Assembly: GCA_041071465.1 (NCBI GenBank)
Contig: CP163498.1
Location: forward strand, 6,218,001 to 6,282,000
DNA: 64,000 nucleotides
Origin: Pseudomonas putida
GTDB taxonomy: Bacteria > Pseudomonadota > Gammaproteobacteria > Pseudomonadales > Pseudomonadaceae
Direction: 5' to 3'
Shown: piece after piece, positions 47,613-58,827 of the stretch
How positions within the stretch are numbered: the first letter of the stretch is position 1
Layout: each line of letters begins with the position of its first letter
Program-made: the position numbers and the translations under genes
Notes under the pieces: model-generated
Database searches by the model: none
Told to the model about the DNA's origin: nothing
What the model saw: only the letters and a program-made list of their open reading frames with translations

Positions 47613-47963
47613 ATGTCGGAACCCAAGAACGGCTGCGGCGCACTGGCGACCGGCGGCGTCGCGGCCGTCCTCGCCTCGGCCTGCTGCCTCGGCCCCCTTG
47701 TCCTGGTCGCGCTCGGCTTCTCTGGCGCGTGGATCGGCAACCTGACCGTGCTGGAGCCGTATCGGCCGATCTTCATCGGCGCAGCGCTCATCGCGCTGTT
47801 CTTCGCCTGGCGCAGCATCTTCCGACCAGCCCATGCCTGCAAGCCCGGCGACGTTTGCGCCGTGCCCCAAGTGCGGACTGCCTACAAGGTGATCTTCTGG
47901 ATCGTGGCCGCCCTGGTTCTGGTTGCCCTCGCGTTTCCCTACGTCCTGCCGCTGTTCTACTGA
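47613..47963 (+). CDS. merT: Mercuric ion transporter MerT
   Basis: A 116-residue inner-membrane protein with three hydrophobic segments that brings Hg(II) from MerP into the cytosol. The Cys pair ASACCLGPLVLVALG in the first segment and the cytosolic loop Cys in HACKPGDVCAV are the transport ligands. An AAGGAGAACC site precedes the ATG at 47613. Confidence 0.94.
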   Translation: MSEPKNGCGALATGGVAAVLASACCLGPLVLVALGFSGAWIGNLTVLEPYRPIFIGAALIALFFAWRSIFRPAHACKPGDVCAVPQVRTAYKVIFWIVAALVLVALAFPYVLPLFY

Positions 47964-47975
47964 AAGGAGATCACC

Positions 47976-49962
<1,987 letters not shown>

Positions 49963-49980
49963 GGAAAAGGGAGGTGTTCG

Positions 49981-50978
49981 ATGAACGCCTACAGCCGCGC
50001 CAACCGCCGCATCTACGCGGCCTTGTCCGATCCCCTGTCGGCCACCCACCGGCACCGCCTCGACGATCTGCTCAAGCGCCACGACAACGGCAAGACGACC
50101 TGGCTGGCCTGGCTGCGCCAGTCGCCCGTCAAGCCGAACTCGCGCCACATACTCGAACACATCGAGCGCCTCAAAGCCTGGCAGGCGCTCGACCTGCCTT
50201 CCGGCATCGAGCGGTCGGTGCACCAGAACCGCCTGCTCAAGATCGCCCGCGAAGGCGGCCAGATGACGCCCGCCGATCTGGCCAAGTTCGAGGCACAGCG
50301 CCGCTACGCGACCCTGGTGCGCTCGCCATCGAGGGCATGGCCACCGTCACCGACGAAATCATCGACCTGCACGACCGCATCCTGGGCAAGCTGTTCAACG
50401 CTGCCAAGCACAAGCATCAGCAGCAGTTCCAGGCGTCCGGCAAGGCGATCAACGCCAAGGTGCGGCTGGCCACCTCGATCAAGCAGGGCACGGTGACGGC
50501 CTCGCTGATGCTCAGGAAACTCGGCAGCTACCCGCGCCAGAACGGCCTGGCCGTGGCGCTGCGCGAGCTGGGCCGCATCGAGCGAACGCTGTTCATCCTG
50601 GACTGGCTGCAAAGCGTCGAGCTGCGCCGCCGCGTGCATGCCGGACTGAACAAGGGCGAAGCCCGCAACGCGCTAGCCCGCGCCGTGTTCTTCAACCGGC
50701 TGGGCGAAATCCGCGACCGCAGTTTCGAGCAGCAGCGCTACCGGGCCAGCGGCCTCAACCTGGTGACGGCGGCCATAGTGTTGTGGAACACGGTCTATCT
50801 GGAACGGGCCTCAAACGCCTTACGCGGTCACGGCCAGACTGTCGATGACGCCCTGTTGCAGTACCTGTCGCCGCTGGGCTGGGAGCACATCAACCTGACC
50901 GGCGATTACCTCTGGCGCAGCAGCGCCAAGATCGGCGCGGGCAAGTTCAGGCCGCTACGACCGCTGCAACCGGCTTAG
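49981..50978 (+). pseudogene. tnpA: Tn3-family transposase, internally deleted and frameshifted
   Basis: The product resembles Tn501/Tn21 TnpA but starts about 170 residues in ([15 protein letters not shown]). A one-base loss near 50319 (GTGCGC for GTGGCGC) shifts the frame between RRYATLV and [14 protein letters not shown]. Near 50463 the reading jumps from GKAINAKV straight to [19 protein letters not shown], skipping roughly 500 residues including most of the DDE catalytic domain. The C-terminus [11 protein letters not shown] is intact and reaches the right inverted repeat. It cannot be active. Confidence 0.9.
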
Positions 50979-51326
50979 CGTACGATTTTTTCCGTTTTCT
51001 GAGACGTCCCCAATCAGTGCCGCATTGTCCTGGTCAAGGATCAGGGCGTGTACTTCCTCGCCGAGCGTGGGGAGCGTCGCCCGGATGGGCGCCAGGCACT
51101 GCTCGCCTACGCCGTCGGATGCAACCCGGACACCGACCCGTTCGATGACTGGTGGCACCTCGCCGGCCGCGAGCTGGGCGGCGATGACTTCGCGGAGTAT
51201 TTCGACCCGAAGGACGGCCTGTTCACGCGCCTCCAGCACTCGGCGGACGATCTCGTGCTTTCCGCCACCGCCACGCACCTGTCCTTAGCAGTGGTGCCTC
51301 CCGCCTGACGCGGCAACCGCCTCGCA

Positions 51327-51352
51327 GCCCCCGCATCGGGGGCCTTCTTTTG
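51327..51352 (+). terminator. Rho-independent terminator after DUF3085
   Basis: GCCCCCG-CAT-CGGGGGC followed by CTTCTTTTG, just behind the DUF3085 stop. Confidence 0.85.
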
Positions 51353-51449
51353 TTCGCACCGCCGCCATCGCCGCGCGTGCGCGTTTGTCTCCAGCCGCCG
51401 AGGCACGCCCCGCCGGCCACAACGCCGGCATGCCACCGGAGACAACCGC

Positions 51450-51900
51450 ATGAACACGCCATCGACCTCGCCGAGGCTGCACCTCCTACCGGTGTCGCTG
51501 CGCACGGCCAATGCATTCGTTCTGTCGCACCATCGCCACCACCGCCCGGTCCAGGGCGCGAAGTTCGCCCTGGCCGTCACGCTGAGCGACAGCGACCTGA
51601 TCCACGGCGTGGCCATTGTCGGCCGCCCGGTCGCGCGGCACCTGGACGCTGGAAGTCACGCGGCTGTGCACCGACGGCACACCCAGCGCCTGCAGCAAGC
51701 TCTACGGCGCGGCCTGGCAGGCGGCAAGGGCGCTGGGCTACATACGCCTGCTCACCTACACCATGCCCGACGAAGGTGGCGCCAGCCTGCGCGCCGCCGG
51801 CTGGCGGCTGATCGGCGCGCGCGGTGGCGGCGCCTGGAGCCGTCCCGGCCGTCCGCGCGCCGATACCCCCGAGCACCTGCGCGGCGCCAAGTGCCTGTGA
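51450..51900 (+). pseudogene. XF1762-like (GNAT-related) ICE gene with frameshift
   Basis: The first frame reads MNTPSTSPRLHLLPVSLRTA, then NAFVLSHHRHHRPVQGAKFA and DSDLIHGVAIVGRPVARHLD. From about 51640 it continues in another frame as WTLEVTRLCTDGTPSACSKL, YIRLLTYTMPDEGGASLRAA and GWRLIGARGGGAWSRPGRPR. This is a GNAT-like small protein I know as the XF1762 family. The join CACCTGGACGCTGG looks like an 11-base loss between two TGGAC repeats. It is therefore broken unless the sequence is wrong. Confidence 0.65.
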
Positions 51901-51972
51901 CAGGCGCCGGGTGGCGCGGACAAAGGGAAGCGCCCGGGTGCCGATTGATTGCTGCCGCGCGCGCGAGGCCCC

Positions 51973-52046
51973 GCCATGCTGGCCCCATGCCTGCTGACGT
52001 CGTCAGCGACATGCCAGGCAACCATCGGTCTTCGAGGTTGCGGCGC
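51973..52046 (+). repeat. Dyad-containing intergenic element, copy C
   Basis: GCCATGCTGGCCCCATG, the dyad GCTGAC-GTC-GTCAGC (51993-52007), GACATGCCAGGCA and TCTTCGAGGTTGC. It is the third copy and lies 238 bases before the DUF3577 gene. Confidence 0.55.
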
Positions 52047-52096
52047 AGTTCCCACTGCGTGACCGAGCCAGCTCGCACCGCATCCTTCCGCGAGCG

Positions 52097-52115
52097 GCCA
52101 CCAGCCTCTGGTGGC
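52097..52115 (+). other. Intergenic hairpin before DUF3577 gene
   Basis: GCCACCAG-CCT-CTGGTGGC is a perfect eight-pair stem in the leader of the 52211 gene, with no T run after it. Confidence 0.6.
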
Positions 52116-52210
52116 GGATGCTTTCGCCTTATCAACCCACCGCGGGGTCACGCACCTTCCCCGCATGCGTGGGCCGGTGTGTCTCCGCTTCATCCCAATG
52201 GAGATTCACC

Positions 52211-53116
52211 ATGAACACCACGTCCAACGAGAAATCGTATTTCGACCTCCACACCTCGGGCATCGGCTACATCCAGCGTGTCCGTGAAGTGCCCGTCCGG
52301 GGCGGCCGCCGTGCGCAGCCTTTCCTGGCATGCACCATCGCCGCGCTGGTCGGCCCCGCCCGGGACCCCAGCTACCGCTACTTCGACGTCAAGGTCTCGG
52401 GTGCCGAGGCCAAGAAGCTCGTTCAGCGCTACATCGGCGTTGACGATCCCAAGCAGCGCCCGCTGGTGCGCTTTCGCCTCGGTGACCTGTGGGGCGATGT
52501 GTACATCCGCGACAAGGGTGAGCAGAAGGGTCAGGCCGCCGCGTCCCTCAAGGCGCGACTGCTCAAGGCCGAACTGATCGACCGGGCCGAACTGGCTTCG
52601 ATCGAGCAGCACGAGTTGATCACCCGCGGCATCGGCTATCTCAATCGTGTGAAGGACGTCACCCCAAAAGCTGGCGACTCGTTCCTCTCTTGCACCGTCG
52701 CGGCACTGGCCGGGCCTGTCGATGAACCGGAGTATCGGTACTTCGACACCATCGTCGCCACCCCGGAAGCCGAGCACCTGGTTCGCCGGTGCGTTCAGGC
52801 CGTCGAGGGTGACCGCAAGGTGCTGATCGCCTTCCGTCTGAACGACATGAAGATCGATCCGTACATCCGCACCAAGGGTGAGCACGCCGGGGAACCGGCC
52901 GCCAGCCTGGAATCGACGCTGGTCCACATCGGTCTCATCAAGATCGACGGCACCCAGGTCTATCCGACGAGCCAGGCGCAAGCCGAGGCGCCGCCGGCCG
53001 AAGACGCATCCGCGTCCGAAGCCGACGATGCCATCGACACGGCCACCGAGCCCGCCGAGCGCGAGCCCGAGGCGCAAGTCCAGGAGCAGGAGCCGGCATT
53101 GGCTGCTTCGTTCTGA
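52211..53116 (+). CDS. DUF3577 / STY4534-family protein with duplicated domain
   Basis: A 301-residue protein made of two copies of the same domain. The first (about 15-120) has GIGYIQRVREVPVRGGRRAQ and PSYRYFDVKVSGAEAKKLVQ; the second (about 140-240) has GIGYLNRVKDVTPKAGDSFL and PEYRYFDTIVATPEAEHLVR. Ordinary members of the STY4534 (DUF3577) family have one. It ends in a disordered acidic tail. The family is called an ICE replication protein in some annotations without proof. A CAATGGAG site precedes the ATG. Confidence 0.8.
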   Translation: MNTTSNEKSYFDLHTSGIGYIQRVREVPVRGGRRAQPFLACTIAALVGPARDPSYRYFDVKVSGAEAKKLVQRYIGVDDPKQRPLVRFRLGDLWGDVYIRDKGEQKGQAAASLKARLLKAELIDRAELASIEQHELITRGIGYLNRVKDVTPKAGDSFLSCTVAALAGPVDEPEYRYFDTIVATPEAEHLVRRCVQAVEGDRKVLIAFRLNDMKIDPYIRTKGEHAGEPAASLESTLVHIGLIKIDGTQVYPTSQAQAEAPPAEDASASEADDAIDTATEPAEREPEAQVQEQEPALAASF

Positions 53117-53208
53117 TCCGGCACGGCCTCTCACGGGGCCTTGTCGCTTTTCCTCCCCACGTACGCCGCGTCCCCAGGACGCGTGCTTGCGCATTTCATC
53201 CCCGAGTT

Positions 53209-53232
53209 CCGCGTGGTCTCACGGCCACGCGG
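53209..53232 (+). other. Intergenic hairpin before DUF932 gene
   Basis: CCGCGTGG pairs with CCACGCGG around an eight-base loop, 30 bases before the DUF932 start, without a T run. Confidence 0.6.
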
Positions 53233-53260
53233 TTGTCGAATTTCTCAAAGGAGATCAGCC

Positions 53261-54088
53261 ATGTCTCTGGTATCCCGCTTTGCTCCGCAATCCCCGATCC
53301 TGCGCTCTGATCGCCCACTCTCGGACGACCGCATTCGTGCCGTCGTTCCGTCGATCTTCGCCGACGCTCCACATGGGAGCCGGTCCGATCGGTATGCCTA
53401 CATACCGACCTCGACCGTGCTGACCAAGCTGCGCCAGGAGGGCTTCGAGCCCTTCATGGTGTGTCAGACGCGCGTGCGCAACGAAGACCGGCGCGAGTAC
53501 ACGAAGCACCTCATCCGACTTCGCCATGCAAGCCAGATCAACGGCGACGAGGCGAACGAGATCATCCTGCTCAACAGCCATGACGGCACGAGCAGCTATC
53601 AGATGCTCGCCGGCATGTTCCGGTTCGTCTGCCACAACGGCCTGGTTTGCGGTGACACCACCGCAGACATCCGCGTTCCCCACAAGGGCGACGTGGCCAG
53701 CCAGGTGATCGAAGGTGCCTACGGAGTCCTCGAAGGTTTCGAGCGCGTGCATAACGCGCGCGATGCGATGCGCACCATCACCCTCGATGAGGGCGAAGCG
53801 GAGGTCTTTGCGAACTCTGCGCTCGCACTCAAGTACGACGATCCGGCCAAGTCCACGCCTGTCACCGAGAGCCAACTGCTGGCCCCTCGGCGATGGGACG
53901 ACCGCAAGAACGACCTGTGGGCCGTCTTCAACCGCGTCCAGGAGAACCTAGTCAAAGGGGGCCTGAACGGACGCACGGCCAACGGCCGCAATCAGCGCAC
54001 CCGTCCGGTGCAAGGCATCGACCAGAACCTGCGCCTGAACCGGGCGTTGTGGCTGCTGGCCGAAGGCATGCGCCAGCTCAAGGCGTGA
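53261..54088 (+). CDS. DUF932 protein
   Basis: A 275-residue protein of the DUF932 family common on plasmids and phages, sometimes linked to anti-restriction or recombination loci. Signature parts are YAYIPTSTVLTKLRQEGFEP, ANEIILLNSHDGTSSYQMLA and GMFRFVCHNGLVCGD. A CAAAGGAG site precedes the ATG. Its function here is unknown. Confidence 0.85.
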   Translation: MSLVSRFAPQSPILRSDRPLSDDRIRAVVPSIFADAPHGSRSDRYAYIPTSTVLTKLRQEGFEPFMVCQTRVRNEDRREYTKHLIRLRHASQINGDEANEIILLNSHDGTSSYQMLAGMFRFVCHNGLVCGDTTADIRVPHKGDVASQVIEGAYGVLEGFERVHNARDAMRTITLDEGEAEVFANSALALKYDDPAKSTPVTESQLLAPRRWDDRKNDLWAVFNRVQENLVKGGLNGRTANGRNQRTRPVQGIDQNLRLNRALWLLAEGMRQLKA

Positions 54089-54099
54089 TGCCACGCGGA

Positions 54100-54120
54100 C
54101 CTCGCCCACCTCGGGCGAGG
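54100..54120 (+). other. Intergenic hairpin after DUF932 gene
   Basis: CCTCGCCC pairs with GGGCGAGG around a five-base loop, followed by CCATTTCCTC. Confidence 0.6.
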
Positions 54121-54182
54121 CCATTTCCTCTCATCCACCGGGTGCCGTCGGCGGCCCGTCATTCATCATCAGGAGAACCATC

Positions 54183-54872
54183 ATGGCAACCCCATCGGCT
54201 TCCGAGAAATCTGTTGCGCCCATCGTCGTCCCCGGCCAGCTCACGCTGCGTACCATCCGCGGCAAGAACGGCCCGTTCACGGTTGGCCGCCTCGCGACGC
54301 ACCTCGGTACTTTCGAGGTCAAAGACCCGGAGCTGGAGCAGTACCCCGAAGGCAAGTACGACGGGGAATTCATCATCAGGTACATCTTCCCGAAGTCCTA
54401 TCCGGTCGGCGGCGGCATGCGGTTCGAGATCCGTGCCAGCCTCGACGGCATGACGCTCAACGGCATCGACAAACTCAGCCGCGACGAAGCCCGCAGCTTC
54501 GCCACCCAGGACGTCGATCCGCTCGATGAAGAGCAAGGGGCGCAGCCTGCGGCAACGCCGGCCAAGCCCACCAAAGCGTCCAGGCCCGCCAAGCCCGCAC
54601 CCGTGCAGGCGTCCGCGGACCCGCTGGTCGATACCACGCCCTTCGGCGTGGATGCGCCACCGCCTGCTACGGCCGCTGCCCCCGGCAGCACCGAAGACGG
54701 TGACGCCGCGCTCTTCGGCCTGCTGTGGCCGCTGGGCGAGTCCGTGAAACTGGATTCGACCATCGACCGCCGCACCCTGCGCGCGCAGATCGCCCGCCTG
54801 GGCGAGCTGGGCTACGCGCTGGACTTCAAGACGCAGGAGTGGAGCCGCCAGGCCGAACCAAAACCTGCGTGA
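54183..54872 (+). CDS. DUF3275 protein
   Basis: A 229-residue protein. The N-terminal core VVPGQLTLRTIRGKNGPFTV, GTFEVKDPELEQYPEGKYDG and YIFPKSYPVGGGMRFEIRAS is the DUF3275 signature. A Pro/Ala linker and a C-terminal helical part (FGLLWPLGESVKLDSTIDRR) follow. It is found only in such ICEs as far as I know; role unknown. A CAGGAGAACC site precedes the ATG. Confidence 0.85.
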   Translation: MATPSASEKSVAPIVVPGQLTLRTIRGKNGPFTVGRLATHLGTFEVKDPELEQYPEGKYDGEFIIRYIFPKSYPVGGGMRFEIRASLDGMTLNGIDKLSRDEARSFATQDVDPLDEEQGAQPAATPAKPTKASRPAKPAPVQASADPLVDTTPFGVDAPPPATAAAPGSTEDGDAALFGLLWPLGESVKLDSTIDRRTLRAQIARLGELGYALDFKTQEWSRQAEPKPA

Positions 54873-54966
54873 TCGCAGACGCCGCATGCGCGGTGTTCTT
54901 CATCCACCCGCCGGGGTTCCTTTCCCATGCGGGGGAGGCCCTGGCCATTTTCTGGAGGTCTCCATC

Positions 54967-55308
54967 ATGTCCACCATCGCTTGCGATACCCCGCGTTCAA
55001 CGCTGGATGAACCCGCGTGGCGGGACCTTTGCAAAGCGGCCGCCGCACACGCCCAGCGCGGTTGCGGCTTGTCCTACGACCACTACGTGACGCTCTTCAG
55101 TTCGGCGATCGACGCACAGGCCAATCGTTTGCCGGATGAGCAACGTGCTCAGGCTCTCGAAATCGCGGCCCAGGAATGGGACTACGCAACACCTGCCGAA
55201 CGGCAGGAAACCCAGGACTGGAATGCGGAGCATGGCTATTGCTCGCACGGGATCGAGTTCGGCTACTGCCCGGCCGGTTGTGATCGAGACGATGACGACT
55301 GGGATTGA
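54967..55308 (+). CDS. ICE protein of unknown function, 113 residues
   Basis: A small acidic protein ending in a Cys/Asp-rich tail: HGYCSHGIEFGYCPAGCDRD followed by DDDWD. Three or four Cys there could bind a metal. The first part (DEPAWRDLCKAAAAHAQRGC) is helical. A TGGAGG site precedes the ATG. No family recognised. Confidence 0.65.
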   Translation: MSTIACDTPRSTLDEPAWRDLCKAAAAHAQRGCGLSYDHYVTLFSSAIDAQANRLPDEQRAQALEIAAQEWDYATPAERQETQDWNAEHGYCSHGIEFGYCPAGCDRDDDDWD

Positions 55309-55412
55309 GGGCGACGCATAGGTTCCTTCGCCGCAGATGCGGCATTCCATCACCCGCTGGGGGTTCTTCCCCACGGGGAGGCCTTCAGCTCAACTTTTCG
55401 AGGAGGCCTCTC

Positions 55413-55820
55413 ATGGGCTGGTATTTCTCAAACCAATCGCGGTCCGAACTGATCGCGGAACTGATCGCACCGCAAGAGACCGAGCGCGCCAGCGTCAAGG
55501 TCATCGCTCACACCCTGCGCGGCAACGTGCTGTGGTCCGTCGCCGAAGTGACCGCCAAGGTCGAAGGCGTGCATCGTGATCTCGCACCGGGCCAGTCCCT
55601 GCGCTACATCCGCTGCGATCTGCTTGAACGAAGCGGCGGCCAGTGGGGCTACAAGTCCTTGGACGAGTCCATGCACCCGTACTACTACACGTGCCCGCTG
55701 TCCTATCTGGACCTCGCACCGGAGCAGTCCGCCGACTGGCGTGCAGGCGTTCGCGCCTACCACGCCCGGCGGCGCACACCCACGGCATCCGCGGCATCCG
55801 CCGCGGCGTCGATGGCCTGA
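55413..55820 (+). CDS. ICE protein of unknown function (possibly DUF6927), 135 residues
   Basis: Starts MGWYFSNQSRSELIAELIAP, then VKVIAHTLRGNVLWSVAEVT and SLRYIRCDLLERSGGQWGYK, which resemble DUF6927. SMHPYYYTCPLSYLDLAPEQ follows. It is soluble, with a basic and Ala-rich tail. A CGAGGAGG site precedes the ATG. Function unknown; the next gene starts 16 bases later. Confidence 0.7.
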   Translation: MGWYFSNQSRSELIAELIAPQETERASVKVIAHTLRGNVLWSVAEVTAKVEGVHRDLAPGQSLRYIRCDLLERSGGQWGYKSLDESMHPYYYTCPLSYLDLAPEQSADWRAGVRAYHARRRTPTASAASAAASMA

Positions 55821-55836
55821 GCCAGGAGGAACCGAC

Positions 55837-56097
55837 ATGGACCCGATCCTGGCAACGCTTCCGCCCTCGTTGCTGGCACTCGTTGAAGGGAGTTTGTCCA
55901 ACGACGAAGTGTCCTCCGACGAGGAAATGCTGGCGTACTTCATCGACAACGGCCTCACCGAGGACCAGGCACGGCAGGCACTGACCTACCGCGACCAGTA
56001 CCTCAACAACATCTACCTGGAAGGCTTCACGCCGATCACTTCGGCGGACGAGCCGCTTCACTTCAACCCGCACACCCGGCAGTTCGAGCCGGACTGA
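55837..56097 (+). CDS. Small ICE protein of unknown function, 86 residues
   Basis: Starts MDPILATLPPSLLALVEGSL and is acidic, with EMLAYFIDNGLTEDQARQAL, a UBA-like three-helix pattern, and an end HFNPHTRQFEPD. An AGGAGG site precedes the ATG. It is co-transcribed with the previous gene. Confidence 0.65.
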   Translation: MDPILATLPPSLLALVEGSLSNDEVSSDEEMLAYFIDNGLTEDQARQALTYRDQYLNNIYLEGFTPITSADEPLHFNPHTRQFEPD

Positions 56098-56173
56098 GCG
56101 GTTTTCTTCCACCCCCTGGGGCAGTACTTGCCCCAGCGGGCGGTGCTGTTCCCGTTCATCCGAGGACACCACC

Positions 56174-56821
56174 ATGCCCGCAAACACTTCTTCCACGCTG
56201 TACCGCATCGACGAATGCCCGGACGTGATGGCCGACGCCTGCGTCGGCGATGACCAGGGCAACCTGATCTTCCTGTCCATCTGGGCGCGGGACACCGCCG
56301 TCCAGCAGTTCCTCGCTCGCCTGACCCTCGGGCGCGACGAGCAGGGACTGGACCAGTTCCACGTCATCACCGACCAGGGCGGCAGCGTCCCGGTATTCAT
56401 CGGCAACGTCGATCGCCTGGAAAAGCGCATCACGCGCGCGTACCGGCGGACGCTGTTCGGCTCGCTGTCCAACGTGTGGCTGTTCGACCGGCGCTGCGTC
56501 AAGCCCGACAAGGCCAACGCCAGCGCATTGGCACTGCTGCCACGCGACAGCGCCCACAGGCTTGACCGCCTGTGGATGCTGGTGCGGGACACCTGCCCGT
56601 TGCCGCTGCTCGATCACTGGCGCGAGACCGTGCTGGAACTGCTGCAAACCCGCGAGATGCTGGCCCGCCTTCCGTTCGCCCTCGGGCCGCTGGAAGGCCA
56701 TCGGCTCGCCATCGACGTGCCGGCGCTGACCCTGGCGCTCGGCTCCCTGATCCGCAGCGACGCGCTCACCGCCTATCCGTATCCGGCCAAGATTTGGACG
56801 CCGGAAGCGGTAGCGGCTTGA
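56174..56821 (+). CDS. ICE protein of unknown function, 215 residues
   Basis: Starts MPANTSSTLYRIDECPDVMA and contains RLTLGRDEQGLDQFHVITDQ and RAYRRTLFGSLSNVWLFDRR. It seems a soluble mixed alpha/beta protein. No motif or family recognised. A hairpin-rich spacer with paired CTGGGGCA and TGCCCCAG blocks (about 56117-56136) precedes it. Confidence 0.68.
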   Translation: MPANTSSTLYRIDECPDVMADACVGDDQGNLIFLSIWARDTAVQQFLARLTLGRDEQGLDQFHVITDQGGSVPVFIGNVDRLEKRITRAYRRTLFGSLSNVWLFDRRCVKPDKANASALALLPRDSAHRLDRLWMLVRDTCPLPLLDHWRETVLELLQTREMLARLPFALGPLEGHRLAIDVPALTLALGSLIRSDALTAYPYPAKIWTPEAVAA

Positions 56822-56885
56822 CCCACCCTCGGAGGCACGCCTTGGCGTACTTCCGTGTTTCATCCCCGCCAACCAGGAGACTTCC

Positions 56886-57995
56886 ATGGCCCTCATGTTC
56901 CCGCGGCTCGCCCGCAATTTCGTCAAGAACGGATATTTCCCGACCGACGAACCCACGCTCGAAAGAGCGCTCAACGCACTGATGCCCAGCGACGGGCCGA
57001 TGTGCATCCTCGATCCCTGCGCCGGCGAAGGCGTGGCGATCGCCGAAGCCGCCCATGCCCTCGGGCGCGAGCAGGCAAAGGCGTTCGCCGTCGAGTTCGA
57101 CGCGGAGCGGGCGCGCCATGCCCGCGGCCTGGTCGATCACTGCCTGCACGCGGACCTGATGGACACGATGGTCTCCAAGCAGTCCTTCGGGCTGCTCTGG
57201 CTCAACCCGCCGTATGGGGACCTGTCCAAGGACGTCAACGGCAACATCGGCTATCAGGGCCAGGGCCGTGCCCGCCTTGAAAAGCTGTTCTACCAGCGCA
57301 CGCTCTCGCTGCTGCAATACGGCGGCGTGCTGGTTTTCATCGTCCCCGGCTACGTGCTCGACGCGGAGTTGGTCGGCTGGCTGACGCGCCACTACACGGA
57401 CCTGCGCATCTACCGAGCGGTGGAGACGCAGTTCAAGCAGGTGGTGATCTTCGGACGCCGGGTGCGCCAGCGCGAGCAGGTGCCCGATGGCGTCAAGGCC
57501 GTGCGCAATCTGCTGTTGCAGGTAGGGCAAGGCGAAGTCGAAGCCGAGGAACTGCCGAGCGAGTGGCCGTTCCTGCCGTACATCGTCCCCGCCAGCCCGG
57601 CCGAGCCAGAGCATTTCTTCCGCGTGACGATGGAGCCCGAGCAGTTCGCCGATGAGGTTGGCAGGCTGCAAGGCTTGTGGCCATCGCAGGACACGCACCT
57701 GGGGGCTGCGCAGCAATCGCTGCGTCCACCGGCGCGGGCCTTGTCCCGCTGGCATCTCGCCCTGGCTCTGGCCGCGGGTGCGATCTCGGGGGTTGTGCGC
57801 TCCAAGACCGGGCGCGTGCTCGTCGTCAAAGGTGACACCCACAAGGACAAGACGCTCCAGCGGGAGTTCACCGAACGCGAAGACGGCTCCATCGCCGAGA
57901 CCCGCATCCTCACCGACAAGTTCGTTCCCGTCATCCGCGCGTGGGACATGACACCTGGCTCCGCGACACGGGGCGAGGTGTTGACCATTCGCTGA
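56886..57995 (+). CDS. DUF6094 protein, adenine-methyltransferase fold
   Basis: A 369-residue protein with the AdoMet site DPCAGEG (residues 43-49) and the catalytic NPPY (107-110), the pair found in N6-adenine DNA methyltransferases. It also has VEFDAERARHARGL and GGVLVFIVPGYVLDAELVGW. The DUF6094 family is carried by PFGI-1-type ICEs. It may mark the element's DNA against host restriction. No restriction endonuclease is seen. An ACCAGGAG site precedes the ATG. Confidence 0.85.
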   Translation: MALMFPRLARNFVKNGYFPTDEPTLERALNALMPSDGPMCILDPCAGEGVAIAEAAHALGREQAKAFAVEFDAERARHARGLVDHCLHADLMDTMVSKQSFGLLWLNPPYGDLSKDVNGNIGYQGQGRARLEKLFYQRTLSLLQYGGVLVFIVPGYVLDAELVGWLTRHYTDLRIYRAVETQFKQVVIFGRRVRQREQVPDGVKAVRNLLLQVGQGEVEAEELPSEWPFLPYIVPASPAEPEHFFRVTMEPEQFADEVGRLQGLWPSQDTHLGAAQQSLRPPARALSRWHLALALAAGAISGVVRSKTGRVLVVKGDTHKDKTLQREFTEREDGSIAETRILTDKFVPVIRAWDMTPGSATRGEVLTIR

Positions 57996-58045
57996 TCCAC
58001 CGGACGCGCTGCCGTCCTGCTGTACCAACTCGAAGGAGAAACACC

Positions 58046-58366
58046 ATGATCCCCAATCCGTTCAAGCGGCCTGCGCCGCACAAGCAACCGTTGTTCGCAC
58101 CGAGTACGTTGAAGTTGAGCGAGAAGGTGCATTGGCTGGCCCGGCGAGGCCTGATCGACCCCTTGGCCTATGTCCAGCGCCATGTGCGCGGGGACTGGGG
58201 CGAGATCGATGAGGCCACACGCCAAGCCAACGACGTGGCGATCCAACAGGACAACCTAATGATCTCGCAGTTCAGGATCACGCCGGACCTGGCGCTGATC
58301 GTCAAGACCAGCGAGGACCACCAGACCACGGTGGTCCAGCTTCCCGAAGAGCGGGACCTGATCTGA
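58046..58366 (+). CDS. Small ICE protein, first of a tandem pair, 106 residues
   Basis: Contains VHWLARRGLIDPLAYVQRHV and RGDWGEIDEATRQAND, then FRITPDLALIVKTSEDHQTT. It is similar to the next gene's product over most of its length, especially DPxxYxxRHxRGDWG and the end TTVVQLPEERD. These are likely duplicated genes. A CGAAGGAG site precedes the ATG. Function unknown. Confidence 0.72.
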   Translation: MIPNPFKRPAPHKQPLFAPSTLKLSEKVHWLARRGLIDPLAYVQRHVRGDWGEIDEATRQANDVAIQQDNLMISQFRITPDLALIVKTSEDHQTTVVQLPEERDLI

Positions 58367-58455
58367 GGCCCCACATCGTCATCCTCATCCACCTGACGGA
58401 GCCACTTCACTCCGGCAGGGGTGTCGTGGCTCAATGACTCATCAAGGAGGAGCCC

Positions 58456-58761
58456 ATGGCATCGCATCGCATCGAAACCTACTGCCAGCGGCTGGCGTTC
58501 CCCATCGGGGCGCTCATCTTCAGCAGAGGTGTAGACCGCCTGGTCCGCGCGGGTCGCCTGGACCCGATCCCGTACTTCAGGCGCCACACCCGTGGCGACT
58601 GGGGCGACGTCAACATCCAGCAATGGCAGACGAACAGCAGCGCGCTTCAATCGGGCGCGTCGCTGGAATCGCACTACGTGATCCATCCGGGGCTCGCCAT
58701 TCGCATCGTCACCGATTCGCAGCGCTGCGCAACCGTCATCGTGCTTCCGTCCGAAGACTGA
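58456..58761 (+). CDS. Small ICE protein, second of a tandem pair, 101 residues
   Basis: Contains VDRLVRAGRLDPIPYFRRHT and RGDWGDVNIQQWQTNSSALQ, then HPGLAIRIVTDSQRCATVIV. It is the diverged partner of the preceding gene. A CAAGGAGG site precedes the ATG. Function unknown; both lie between a methyltransferase and a helicase gene. Confidence 0.72.
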   Translation: MASHRIETYCQRLAFPIGALIFSRGVDRLVRAGRLDPIPYFRRHTRGDWGDVNIQQWQTNSSALQSGASLESHYVIHPGLAIRIVTDSQRCATVIVLPSED

Positions 58762-58827
58762 GCACGGTTCACCTGCGGGCCGCCCAGGCCAGCACCTTCA
58801 ACCACCCTCAGCCACGCGTCGATTCTC

